Shown here: piece by piece, positions 40,632 through 49,382 of the stretch
Numbering within the stretch: position 1 is the first letter of the stretch
How the letters are laid out: every line of letters begins with the position of its first letter
Made by a program: the position numbers and the translations under genes
Assembly (NCBI GenBank): GCA_016703965.1
Contig: JADJBB010000021.1
Location: 1,860,001-1,924,000 of the forward strand
From: Acidobacteriota bacterium
GTDB lineage: Bacteria > Acidobacteriota > Blastocatellia > Pyrinomonadales > Pyrinomonadaceae
Length of the DNA stretch: 64,000 nt
Direction: 5' to 3'
Notes under the pieces: model-generated
What the model saw: the letters and a program-made list of their open reading frames with translations, nothing else
Told to the model about the DNA's origin: nothing
The model's database searches: none

Positions 40632-42749
40632 TTATAAGTGTGAATCCTGAGCCGCCGGCTGGTCGCCGAAGAGTCCCCAGAATTGATATTGAACGCTTCC
40701 GTCGCTTGATCGAAGGACGTAGTAGATGCTTGGGTTACCGGTAGAACTGCGCCAGATGGACTGGTCAGTCTTGCCGTCGCCGTCGTAGTCACCCTGAACT
40801 TCGATATCGGTAGCAGCACGTCCCCAACCCGTACGGATAGTAATCGTCGGGTTTGAACTCGGTTGGTAATACCATGCGAGGGCCGCTCCTTCAACGCGGG
40901 TCAAAGCGAGGTCAGTCTTGCCGTCGCCGTCATAGTCCCCCGGAACGATCGCGTCAGTCGGCAGGCCGAAACGAGTCACGGTGTCATTAGGGCTGGTCGC
41001 GTCGAACAGTCCGGTTCCATAGTGGATGAAGAAGAGGCCGCGTGCGGGTGTTCCGATTCCCCGGAAGACACAGAAATCAGCCTTGCCGTCGCCGTTGTAG
41101 TCACCAGGAGCGGCAACGTCAGCGCCAACGCCCCAAGGCACAACAACCTGAACGTTCTTGGTCGTGCCGAAGCTACCGTACCACCAGAAGAAGCTCTGGG
41201 AGCCGTCTGTTCCGCCCTTTCTGAAGATCGCAGGGTCATCCACGCCATCACCGTCGTAGTCGGCGATGAGGAACGGATCGTCGTTCGGCATACCGAAGCG
41301 AACCGTGCGAAGAGTGTTAGTTGAGCTCTGGAGGATGTAGAAGAACGAGTTGTCCGTCTGTGGACGCCATATAGCGATGTCATCCTTACCGTCGCCGTCA
41401 AAGTCGCCCGGCGTGATGTAATCAGTGACAACACCGAAGTCGGTCTGCACCTCGGTTGCGGCTGCGTTGTTAAGCAGGTTGTACCAGCGAATCTGGGTAT
41501 TGCCTGCACCGGTCGTTTGGCGAACGACACCGAAATCCGTTTTACCGTCGCCGTTGAAATCGAGCGGAGCGTCGGTTGTAGTGGATAGGATTTGCCCTCT
41601 GATCTCGCCACCGGTGTTATTCGCCGAGTGGACATTGAAGTACATTCCTCCCGCCCTAAGAGTTGCAACCTGAGCAGGAGTGATCGAGAAGGTTTTATCT
41701 ACGACCGAACCACGTGTCGCTCCAGTTGGCGGCGTCATGTCGAATGTTACAGGGCCGGTTGCACCGGCGGCTCCTGTGTGAATGTGGCCCGCAGTCGTGT
41801 TGCTCGTCAGGCCTTCCCAATAAAACGAAGCGGTGATCTGTGTCTCCGCCGCATTGAGCACGACGCGTCCGAAACCAGTGCCGTTTGTAGTCACAGCCGG
41901 AACCTCATTAGCACCGCTCATGCGAGCCGTAAACAAAAATCTAGGCGAACCAGCCGGAGTTGCCGTCGGCGAAGGGGTTGGTGCCGGTGTTGGTGTCGCG
42001 GTCGGGGCCGGAGTTGGAGTCGGGGTTGCACCGCCAGAACCGCAAGTAATTGCGGTCGTCGCCGCATTTCTCGGCACCGGAGCCGTCACGATATCGAAGT
42101 CATTGTTGTTGTTATCTGTGTCGGTGCAGCCGTTCCCCTTCCGGACGTTACCTTGAGTTGAAGTCAGAGAAGCACCACCGTTTGTGGATGAATTGCCTTC
42201 TGCGTTGTTGGCCGTGCCCCATGAGACAAGATCGATGATGCCGGCTTGAGGTAGCGTACATGGGGTTGCCGTTGCTCCGCAAGTATTCGCTGCAAGGGCC
42301 GAAGTTACCAGAGCAACCTTACCGTTAGTTCCTGACATACTCATGTTGGTCGTGGTCGCATCAGGGGTTACAGGAAGATTGGCACCGGATGTTCCGGCTG
42401 AGCTAGTCTGAACCAGGTAGTATTTGCCAGGTGCGATAGTCGCATCTGGAAGTGCAAAACCATTCGTGGGCGAACTCATGAACTGTCCGGTTGCCGACCC
42501 GTACATAAGAGTTAACCCGTTCAAAGACTGATCAGTTGATGAAATATTCTTAATTTCAACGTAGTCAAATAAATAGGTGCCGGTGCCGCCACCGCCGCCA
42601 TATGCCTGGCTGATTACCAAAGTCGTGGATGCACTCGGTGCGTTCACATCAAGGCCTCTCCCCTGCGAGCTGCCGGCCGTGGACATGAAAACTGTGCCAA
42701 CGACGACCATGACTAAACACGAAACGCCCAAAATAATATTTCTCTTCAT
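40632..42749 (-). CDS. Secreted LTD / CHRD / FG-GAP-repeat protein, 705 aa
   Basis: The start at 42749 gives signal peptide MKRNIILGVSCLVMVVVGTVFMSTAG. Three parts follow. Residues ~40-230 look like a lamin-tail (LTD) domain (TLVISQAYGGGGG, LFDYVEIKNISSTDQSL, GKYYLVQ, NGKVALV, IIDLVSWGTAN). A Pro-Thr-Ala linker (TPTPTPAPTATPTPAP type) leads to a CHRD-like domain (FTARMSGANEVPAVTTNGTGFGRVVL, AGHIHTGAAGATGPV, GEIRGQI). The last ~300 residues hold FG-GAP/VCBS repeats with DFNGDGKTDFGV, DFDGDGKDDIAIW and DYDGDGVDDPA calcium loops. It is probably cell-surface or extracellular. GAGGGG precedes the start by about 10 bases. Confidence 0.85.
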   Translation of the reverse strand: MKRNIILGVSCLVMVVVGTVFMSTAGSSQGRGLDVNAPSASTTLVISQAYGGGGGTGTYLFDYVEIKNISSTDQSLNGLTLMYGSATGQFMSSPTNGFALPDATIAPGKYYLVQTSSAGTSGANLPVTPDATTTNMSMSGTNGKVALVTSALAANTCGATATPCTLPQAGIIDLVSWGTANNAEGNSSTNGGASLTSTQGNVRKGNGCTDTDNNNNDFDIVTAPVPRNAATTAITCGSGGATPTPTPAPTATPTPAPTPSPTATPAGSPRFLFTARMSGANEVPAVTTNGTGFGRVVLNAAETQITASFYWEGLTSNTTAGHIHTGAAGATGPVTFDMTPPTGATRGSVVDKTFSITPAQVATLRAGGMYFNVHSANNTGGEIRGQILSTTTDAPLDFNGDGKTDFGVVRQTTGAGNTQIRWYNLLNNAAATEVQTDFGVVTDYITPGDFDGDGKDDIAIWRPQTDNSFFYILQSSTNTLRTVRFGMPNDDPFLIADYDGDGVDDPAIFRKGGTDGSQSFFWWYGSFGTTKNVQVVVPWGVGADVAAPGDYNGDGKADFCVFRGIGTPARGLFFIHYGTGLFDATSPNDTVTRFGLPTDAIVPGDYDGDGKTDLALTRVEGAALAWYYQPSSNPTITIRTGWGRAATDIEVQGDYDGDGKTDQSIWRSSTGNPSIYYVLRSSDGSVQYQFWGLFGDQPAAQDSHL

Positions 42750-42979
42750 TAGATCAAATCCCCTCAACGGTTAGGTATTTTTCAAGGTATGGCGTGCAAA
42801 ATTCGCACAATCAGTGACCAATGTTTCAAATGCTCCACGCCTGGCTAGCTTTTTGTAAAAGATAACTTTGCAAAAGGATAGCACAAAACCACCAAAATGC
42901 GACAGTAAAAACCGGATTTACTGCCGCCGGCCGTTAAATTTTTGCTACAATCAAAAAAATATAGTGAGGGTGATCTGGA

Positions 42980-44095
42980 ATGCGTTTGGAAAGGTTTTTT
43001 CTATTGCTGCTGTTTAGCTTTGGCCTGACGTTTTCGACGTTTGCCCAGGACAAAAAGCCGGATGATAAGGATGAGGTTATCAGGATAGATACCCAGCTTG
43101 TCGATGTACCGCTTGCGGTCACAACTCCGGCGGGAGTGCCGATGAAAGGGCTAAAGGCATCAAATTTTATCGTCTATGAGGACGGAAAAAAGCAGGACAT
43201 CGTTGATTTTTCAGCGACGACCGCTCCCTTCGAGGTGGCATTGGTACTCGACACGTCGGGTTCGGCACGCAACGACCTGCCGCTGATCCAGCGTGCGGCC
43301 CGCGATTTTATCGCAAATCTGCGGCCCGGTGACCGCGTGGCTCTGATCGCATTCAGGACCGACAGAAAGGACAATCAGGCGTTTGCAACGAGCGAAGTTC
43401 TGACAACGCTCACCGATGACCGCAGCAAGCTGAAGACCGCTATCGACAATGTAAAGACGAGCAACGGAACGCCCTACTATGATTCGCTCCTGAAGGTCGC
43501 GGAAAAGATCTTTAGCCAGCGTCCGGCGGATGAGTTTCGCGGACGCAGGGCACTGGTCGCTCTGACCGATGGAGTCGATTCGAGCAGTGCGGCGGATTTT
43601 AATACCGTCAAGGAAGAACTCGGACAGGTCGGTGTGATCTCTTTCTTTATTCAGGTCGACACACAGGAATATTTTGAGGAAACGCTGCTCGGCGATTGCC
43701 AAAGTGCGATGCGATTCTCGGCTGCCCAGATCAGGCGTTATTACCAGACGATCGCTTCGAAGGGCAAGCGAATGGAAAAGGCTGTGAATTTTTGCCAGCT
43801 CGGCGATTTCGAACGTCTCGCGATCAGCAAAAGGCTCTATGACATCGCCGACGAGGAGATGAACGAACTTGCAAAAACCTCTGGCGGCAAGGTCTTCCCG
43901 GTCGGTGATTTTGCTGATGCGAGAAACGCTTTCAAGAGCGTCGCGGAGGAGATCGGCACGAAATACACACTCGGATACTATCCCTCGAACGACAAGAAGG
44001 ACGGAACTTTGCGGAAGATAAAAGTTGAGGTCAAAGGACTTCCGGCCGGAACTGTGGTGAGGGCGAGGGAAAGTTATTTGGCGCCATCAAATTAA
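42980..44095 (+). CDS. VWFA-related acidobacterial-type secreted protein
   Basis: This 371-residue protein has a signal peptide (MRLERFFLLLLFSFGLTFSTFAQ). DEVIRIDTQLVDVPLAVTTPAGVPMKGLKASNFIVYEDGKKQDI is the pre-domain seen in TIGR03436-type proteins. The von Willebrand A fold follows with the MIDAS-like ALVLDTSGSARNDL and ALVALTDGVDSSSAADFNTV. The C-terminal KYTLGYYPSNDKKDGTLRKIKVEVKG is also characteristic. The family is abundant in Acidobacteriota and supports the taxonomic call. Function is unknown, perhaps adhesion or protein-protein contact outside the cell. deoB follows 10 bp after the stop. Confidence 0.92.
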   Translation: MRLERFFLLLLFSFGLTFSTFAQDKKPDDKDEVIRIDTQLVDVPLAVTTPAGVPMKGLKASNFIVYEDGKKQDIVDFSATTAPFEVALVLDTSGSARNDLPLIQRAARDFIANLRPGDRVALIAFRTDRKDNQAFATSEVLTTLTDDRSKLKTAIDNVKTSNGTPYYDSLLKVAEKIFSQRPADEFRGRRALVALTDGVDSSSAADFNTVKEELGQVGVISFFIQVDTQEYFEETLLGDCQSAMRFSAAQIRRYYQTIASKGKRMEKAVNFCQLGDFERLAISKRLYDIADEEMNELAKTSGGKVFPVGDFADARNAFKSVAEEIGTKYTLGYYPSNDKKDGTLRKIKVEVKGLPAGTVVRARESYLAPSN

Positions 44096-44105
44096 ATAGA
44101 TCTAT

Positions 44106-45281
44106 ATGGGTTCAAAATTCAATCGCATTTTCTTAATGGTTCTCGACTCCGCCGGTATCGGCGAGATGCCCGATGCGGCGGCGTGGGGCGATGCCGGGGC
44201 GAATACGCTCGGGCATATTTTTGAATCGCGCACTGTTCATCTGCCGAATTTGCAGGCGATGGGGCTCGGAAATATCACGCCGCTCAAGGGGTTGGCCGGC
44301 GTCGAGAGTCCGACCGGTTCATACGGCAAATGTACGCTCAAATCTGACGGCAAGGACACCACGACAGGGCATTGGGAGATGGCGGGAATTATTCTGAAGC
44401 AGGGATTTCCGAAGTTTCCAGACGGTTTTCCGCCGCGGATCATTGACGAATTTATTGCAAAGGCGAATGTTCCCGGTGTGCTCGGGAATATTCCCGCGAG
44501 CGGCACCGAAATCATAAAACAGCTCGGCGAGGAGCACATTAGAACTGGTAAACCGATCGTCTATACCTCGGCCGATTCTGTCTTTCAGATAGCGGCGCAC
44601 GAGGAGGTTGTCCCGATCGACAGGCTTTATGAGATGTGCGAGATAGCCCGCAAAATACTTCACGGAGAGGATGAGGTTGCACGCGTGATCGCTCGGCCGT
44701 TCCTGGGTTCGACGGCCGACAATTTCAAGCGGACAGAGAATCGACACGATTACGCCGTTCCACCGCCGAACGACAACCTGTTGCCGCTGATGAAAGCCTC
44801 GGGGCTTGATGTGGTGTGTATAGGCAAGATCGCCTCGATCTATGATGGCTTGGGTGTTACAGAAGACCTGACCGCCAAGAATAATGAGCAGATCATTGAC
44901 GTAACGATCCAGGCACTCAATAACGATTCCCACGGCATTGTCTTCAGCAATCTGGTCGATTTTGATATGCTTTACGGCCATCGCCGCGATACTGAGGGGT
45001 ATGCGAAAGCGTTAGAGCACTTCGATGAGCGCCTTCCCGAGGTGATCGATGCGTTACACGACGACGATCTGCTCATCATGACAGCCGACCATGGCAACGA
45101 TCCATCAATGCCCGGATCCGACCACACCCGCGAATACGTACCGCTTTTGGTTTTTGGCAAAGCCGCTAAGGCTGGCATCAATCTCGGTACACGGCAATCG
45201 CTCTCGGATATTGGGCAGACGGTTGCGGAGAATTTCGGGCTTCGAATAAACGATGGCGTGAGTTTCCTTGGCGAGATCTGA
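44106..45281 (+). CDS. deoB: Phosphopentomutase
   Basis: DeoB interconverts ribose-1-phosphate and ribose-5-phosphate (and the deoxy forms) in nucleoside salvage. The 391-residue length is standard. The alkaline-phosphatase-like metal site begins IFLMVLDSAGIGEMPDAAAWGDAGANTLGH; KDTTTGHWEMAG holds the phosphorylated Thr; DFDMLYGHRRDTEGYAKALEHFD and TADHGNDPSMPGSDHTREYVPLLVFG complete the metal ligands. It starts just after the VWFA gene, probably by co-transcription. A terminator follows at 45385. Confidence 0.97.
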   Translation: MGSKFNRIFLMVLDSAGIGEMPDAAAWGDAGANTLGHIFESRTVHLPNLQAMGLGNITPLKGLAGVESPTGSYGKCTLKSDGKDTTTGHWEMAGIILKQGFPKFPDGFPPRIIDEFIAKANVPGVLGNIPASGTEIIKQLGEEHIRTGKPIVYTSADSVFQIAAHEEVVPIDRLYEMCEIARKILHGEDEVARVIARPFLGSTADNFKRTENRHDYAVPPPNDNLLPLMKASGLDVVCIGKIASIYDGLGVTEDLTAKNNEQIIDVTIQALNNDSHGIVFSNLVDFDMLYGHRRDTEGYAKALEHFDERLPEVIDALHDDDLLIMTADHGNDPSMPGSDHTREYVPLLVFGKAAKAGINLGTRQSLSDIGQTVAENFGLRINDGVSFLGEI

Positions 45282-45384
45282 CGCCGGCGGTTCTCAGGTA
45301 GGGATGACTGTAAGTCTCGCATTGGCAATAGATTGCACGGCAAAAGATAAAGTGGCGTGTATTGTTTCACGGGTGGCTTAAAGT

Positions 45385-45424
45385 AAAAGGTCAGGCAAGC
45401 TTTAATGCTTGTCCTGACCTTTTT
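45385..45424. terminator. Rho-independent terminator after deoB
   Basis: AAAAGGTCAGGCAAGC-tttaat-GCTTGTCCTGACCTTTTT makes a 15-16 bp stem with one mismatch and a T tail. It lies between convergent genes and could serve both. Confidence 0.9.
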
Positions 45425-45447
45425 CGTTGGTTCTGATGGCAGTTAAA

Positions 45448-45798
45448 CTACTCCGTAAACTCGAGCTCAAGATCGTCTTCACAGAAATCGAATTTTACTG
45501 GTGTCGATTCTGATTTATCCGCGTAAACAGCCTTTACCCACTGCTTGCAGGGATCGCTGTCCGAAGCCTTACTCCAAACCATAGTCGCCGTTTTACCGGG
45601 AGCGATGCCGGTACCAATGTCAAAAAAGTTATACTTTTTGCCGTCGACTGAAACGAGCAGCTTTTTGATGGTGCTGTCGGTTTTGTTCACTACCTTGAAC
45701 GAGAACTCGCTGTCCTGGGCATAGCCGTAAGAAAACGAGAGCATGACGAAAGCAAGGCTTAAAAGGCCTGTTCGCAGGTATTTACTCGAAAAACTCAT
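45448..45798 (-). CDS. Small secreted hypothetical protein, 116 aa
   Basis: This protein has signal peptide MSFSSKYLRTGLLSLAFVMLSFSYGYAQ followed by a single beta-sandwich-like domain (FSFKVVNKTDSTIKKLLVSVDGKKYNFFDIGTGIAPGKTATMVW). Two Cys in the mature part (DPCKQW, FDFCEDD) could form a disulfide. The tail is very acidic. I do not recognise the family; the NKTDSTIKKLLVS pattern recalls small extracellular domains of unknown function in Acidobacteria and Bacteroidetes. It stands alone. Confidence 0.75.
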   Translation of the reverse strand: MSFSSKYLRTGLLSLAFVMLSFSYGYAQDSEFSFKVVNKTDSTIKKLLVSVDGKKYNFFDIGTGIAPGKTATMVWSKASDSDPCKQWVKAVYADKSESTPVKFDFCEDDLELEFTE

Positions 45799-46004
45799 TA
45801 ATGATCTCCCCTACCTTAAAATTTCTAATACTAGTGACCGAAGGCGTCGGAGTGATTTTATCGACTGCGTCGGTATATAGCAATTAAAAAAATTGGTATC
45901 ATCCTGGTAACAAGAAAAAAAATAGTTGCTGCGTTCGGAGAGAGGTTTGTGCCGTTCTGCTGCTTGTCTGTATTTAGCCATCACAACTAAGGAAGAACAT
46001 CTTT

Positions 46005-47753
46005 ATGAATCGAACTGCGTTTCTGGTTACTGTGCTGATATTTACATTGGTTGCTCCCGGCCTCGTGATCGGGCAGGCCGCGGACCCGCTGAACGCGTAT
46101 AGTGATCCGCCAAGCCGTCTGCAGGGAGTCATCGAGAAATTCACTGAGGATGTCGGCATCCTCAATCGTTTCTATTCGGCTCAGACCTCATCCAATAGAT
46201 CGGCTCGTTTCAAGAGCCTCTATAACGAGGAATTACAGCTGCTAGGCAGCTTTAACTTTGATAGGCTAAACCATGATGAACAAATAGATTACGTACTATT
46301 CAAGAATTATCTTGAGCATGAACTCAAGGAGCAGGAAAGGAACGACGCACAGTTTGCTGAGATGGCTCCGCTGATGCCCTTTGCCAAGGTCATCAATGAT
46401 CTTGAGGACACGCGACGCAAGCTGGAATTTGCCGATCCGGCAAAATCGGCAGCACTTTTGAACGAGCTTGCGAAACAGATCTCGTCAACCCAGCGTTCAT
46501 TTGAAACGCCAAATTCGACAAAGCCCAAACGCACAGTTGCGAATCGTGCGGCTCGAACGGTTGACGGCCTGCGCCGGACGCTTCGTTCGTGGTACAGCTT
46601 CTACAACGCGTACGATCCGACATTTACATGGTGGTGCGAAGCTCCATACAAGGCTTCCGATGAAGCTCTCGGCAAGTACTCAACTTTCATCACGGAAAAA
46701 CTCGTCGGCATCAAAGCTGACGACCGGACGACGATCATCGGCGATCCGATCGGGCGTGAGGCCTTGATCCAGGAATTGCAGTTCGAGATGATCCCGTACA
46801 CGCCGGAGGAACTGGTTGAGATCGCGAACAAGGAATTCGAGTGGTGCATCACCGAATTCAAAAAAGCGTCGCGCGAGATGGGGTACGGCGACGATTACAT
46901 GAAAGCCATTGAGGCGGTAAAGCAAAAATACGTCGAGCCCGGCAAACAGCCTGAGCTGATCAAAAAGCTTGCGTACGAGGCGATCGATTACGTCGAAAAG
47001 AATGACCTCGTTACCGTTCCGAAAGTTGCCCGCGATGGCTGGCGAATGGAGATGATGACGCCGGAACGGCAGCTCGTCGCACCGTTCTTCCTCGGCGGCG
47101 AAACTATCCTTGTTTCGTATCCGACCGATGGAATGACGCACGAGCAGAAACTGATGTCGATGCGCGGCAACAATCCTCATTTTTCACACGCGACTGTCCA
47201 TCACGAACTCATTCCCGGCCATCATCTGCAGGGTTACATGACACGGCGTTACCGTCCGTATCGCGAGATATTCCGCACACCGTTCTGGGGCGAAGGCTGG
47301 GCTCTGTACTGGGAATTTCTGCTGTGGGACCGGGGATTCAACAAAACACCGGAAGATCGCATTGGCGCACTTTTCTGGAGGTCGCATCGTGCGGCGAGGA
47401 TCATCTTTTCCCTCAATTTCCATCTCGAGAAATGGACGCCGCAGCAATGCGTCGATCTACTAGTCGACAAGGTCGGCCACGAACGCGACAACGCCCTCGC
47501 CGAGGTTCGGCGTTCGTTCTCAGGCGATTACGGCCCGCTGTACCAGATGGCGTATATGATGGGCGGATTGCAGTTCTATAACCTTCACAAGGATCTCGTC
47601 GGATCTAAGAAGATGACCGATAAACAATTTCACGACGCGATCCTGAAAGAAGGTGCAATACCGGTCGAGATGGACCGGGCGATCCTGACCAATCAGAAAA
47701 TGACCAAGGATTTTAAGCCCAACTGGCGTTACTATCCGGGACTCGCAAAATAA
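46005..47753 (+). CDS. DUF885 family exported metallopeptidase-like protein
   Basis: This 582-residue protein has a signal peptide (MNRTAFLVTVLIFTLVAPGLVIGQA). The N-terminal helical part holds RLQGVIEKFTEDVGILNRFYSAQ. The zinc-peptidase-like signature is HATVHHELIPGHHLQGYMTRRY (HExxxHH type), followed by FWGEGWALYWEFLLWD, the second half of the gluzincin-like site in DUF885 proteins. Others of the family cleave peptides, but most are unstudied. It is followed 100 bp later by an M28 peptidase on the same strand, so a peptide-degrading pair is plausible. Confidence 0.9.
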   Translation: MNRTAFLVTVLIFTLVAPGLVIGQAADPLNAYSDPPSRLQGVIEKFTEDVGILNRFYSAQTSSNRSARFKSLYNEELQLLGSFNFDRLNHDEQIDYVLFKNYLEHELKEQERNDAQFAEMAPLMPFAKVINDLEDTRRKLEFADPAKSAALLNELAKQISSTQRSFETPNSTKPKRTVANRAARTVDGLRRTLRSWYSFYNAYDPTFTWWCEAPYKASDEALGKYSTFITEKLVGIKADDRTTIIGDPIGREALIQELQFEMIPYTPEELVEIANKEFEWCITEFKKASREMGYGDDYMKAIEAVKQKYVEPGKQPELIKKLAYEAIDYVEKNDLVTVPKVARDGWRMEMMTPERQLVAPFFLGGETILVSYPTDGMTHEQKLMSMRGNNPHFSHATVHHELIPGHHLQGYMTRRYRPYREIFRTPFWGEGWALYWEFLLWDRGFNKTPEDRIGALFWRSHRAARIIFSLNFHLEKWTPQQCVDLLVDKVGHERDNALAEVRRSFSGDYGPLYQMAYMMGGLQFYNLHKDLVGSKKMTDKQFHDAILKEGAIPVEMDRAILTNQKMTKDFKPNWRYYPGLAK

Positions 47754-47852
47754 AGCGGAATAGCCTTTGGCCGGGAATTGCGTATCACTATTCGAACTCG
47801 ATTCGCGGTCTTTCGATCTCGCGTAGATCGGCGTTAAGAGAAACAAAAAAAT

Positions 47853-49247
47853 ATGAAAATCAGAAGTTTTAGGCACCGTGCCATCGCGGTTATTTTTCTA
47901 CTTTCGATGAGCATCCCGGCGATCGCTCAAAAGTCGGGCAGCTCCGTAATTGATGAAAAAAACGTACGCTCTGCGATGCAGTTCCTGGCGGGCGACGCGA
48001 TGCAGGGACGCGGCAGCGGAACGATGTTCGAGCGGATCGCGGCTGAGTATATTGGGTCGCAGTTCATGCAGTTTGGGCTGGAACCCGCGGGCGAACTGGG
48101 CTGGGATGGAAAACCGACGTTCGTGCAAACCGTTACCAATACGAGAAACAGTTTTGACGGCGCACCGACTTTGAAATACGGGTCAACAACGATCGACCAT
48201 GGCAAGGAAATGCTCGTTCTGCGTGCGACCGGAGCAGCCGTGAGCGGAACTTTGCAAAAGATCGGCATGAACGACAAGCCAGCGGCCGGATCGGCTGTTT
48301 TTGTCAGGTTACCGGCCGATGCTCCGCCGAATGCGATGCAGAGCTTGATGGGAATGGTAACCGCAGGTGCGTCGATCGTTCTTGTTGAGGAAACGGCCCA
48401 ATACCGGGCAAATTGGGCAAATATGGCGGGACGCAGAATATCGTTCACCTCGGCCCCTAAACCGTCAGCCGTAATTGTAGTTAGCAAAGACGCCGCTTCC
48501 GCAATTTCAGCAATGGCCGACGGAACACGGATCGAATTCGGCGGCAAGGTTACCTCGACCCAATCGCAAACCTGGAATGCGATGGGCAAAATTACCGGAT
48601 CTGATCCCAAACTTACCGCCGAAGTTATCCTGCTCACGTCGCACCTCGACCATCTCGGCGTTCGTGAGAGTGCACCCGGCACCGACAAGATCTTTAACGG
48701 GGCCGACGACGATGCTTCGGGTTCTGTCGCCGTGCTCGAAATGGCTCGCGTGCTTGGAGCCGGGAAGAAGCCAAAGCGAACCGTTTACTTTGTTTGCTTT
48801 GGCAGCGAAGAAGCGGGCGGTTACGGTGCGAGCTGGTTCGTAAATAATCTACCGGTCGCTAAGGATAAGCTCGTGGCGAATCTTGAATTTGAAATGATCG
48901 GCCGCCCCGACGAAAAGGTTAAACCGGAAGAGCTTTGGCTGACGGGTTACGAGCGTTCGAATCTCGGGCCCGAACTGGCGAAACGCGGTGCGAAACTCGT
49001 TCAGGATCCGCATCCCGATCAGAATTTCTTTATGCGTTCCGATAATATCCAGCTCGCTCGTGCCGGGATCATCGCCCACACAGTGTCGAGCTTTGGCCTG
49101 CACAAGGATTATCATCAGGCGAGCGACGAGGTAAAAACGATCGATTTCGTCCACATGACGCGTTCGATCAATTCGATGGTCAAGCCTATACAGTGGCTCG
49201 TGAATTCGAATTTTGTTCCTGCCTGGAACGCAGGCGGAAAGCCCTAA
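47853..49247 (+). CDS. M28-family exported metallopeptidase with PA-like insert
   Basis: This 464-residue protein has a signal peptide (RAIAVIFLLSMSIPAIAQ). MQFLAGDAMQGRGSGTMFERIAAEYIGSQFMQFGLEPAG is the usual N-terminal part of M28 aminopeptidases. A PA-type insert lies in the middle. The zinc site is LLTSHLDHLGVRE, FNGADDDASGSVAVLEMARVL and CFGSEEAGGYGASWF, with a later FEMIGRPD and a C-terminal HKDYHQASDEVKTIDF. It probably removes N-terminal amino acids from peptides outside the cytoplasm. It ends near an ACCACGAAA-type repeat. Confidence 0.93.
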   Translation: MKIRSFRHRAIAVIFLLSMSIPAIAQKSGSSVIDEKNVRSAMQFLAGDAMQGRGSGTMFERIAAEYIGSQFMQFGLEPAGELGWDGKPTFVQTVTNTRNSFDGAPTLKYGSTTIDHGKEMLVLRATGAAVSGTLQKIGMNDKPAAGSAVFVRLPADAPPNAMQSLMGMVTAGASIVLVEETAQYRANWANMAGRRISFTSAPKPSAVIVVSKDAASAISAMADGTRIEFGGKVTSTQSQTWNAMGKITGSDPKLTAEVILLTSHLDHLGVRESAPGTDKIFNGADDDASGSVAVLEMARVLGAGKKPKRTVYFVCFGSEEAGGYGASWFVNNLPVAKDKLVANLEFEMIGRPDEKVKPEELWLTGYERSNLGPELAKRGAKLVQDPHPDQNFFMRSDNIQLARAGIIAHTVSSFGLHKDYHQASDEVKTIDFVHMTRSINSMVKPIQWLVNSNFVPAWNAGGKP

Positions 49248-49254
49248 GAGTCCT

Positions 49255-49334
49255 TTAACCACGAAATATCACGAAAAAGCACTAAAAAGGGGAAACTCTT
49301 CTTAGTGTTTTTTCGTGTATTTTAGTGGTTACTA
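49255..49334. repeat. Inverted repeat, ACCACGAAA-ACACGAA family, second copy
   Basis: The arms at about 49255-49284 and 49303-49334 pair imperfectly (TTAACCACGAAAtatCACGAAAAAGCAC against GTGTTTTTTCGTGtattTTAGTGGTTA). The sequence is closely related to 40014-40091. It sits between the M28 and kinase genes. Confidence 0.8.
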
Positions 49335-49382
49335 AAGATGTTATAGAATGCTGTAAAAGGTACAGCAGGTCGATCGACAGCA

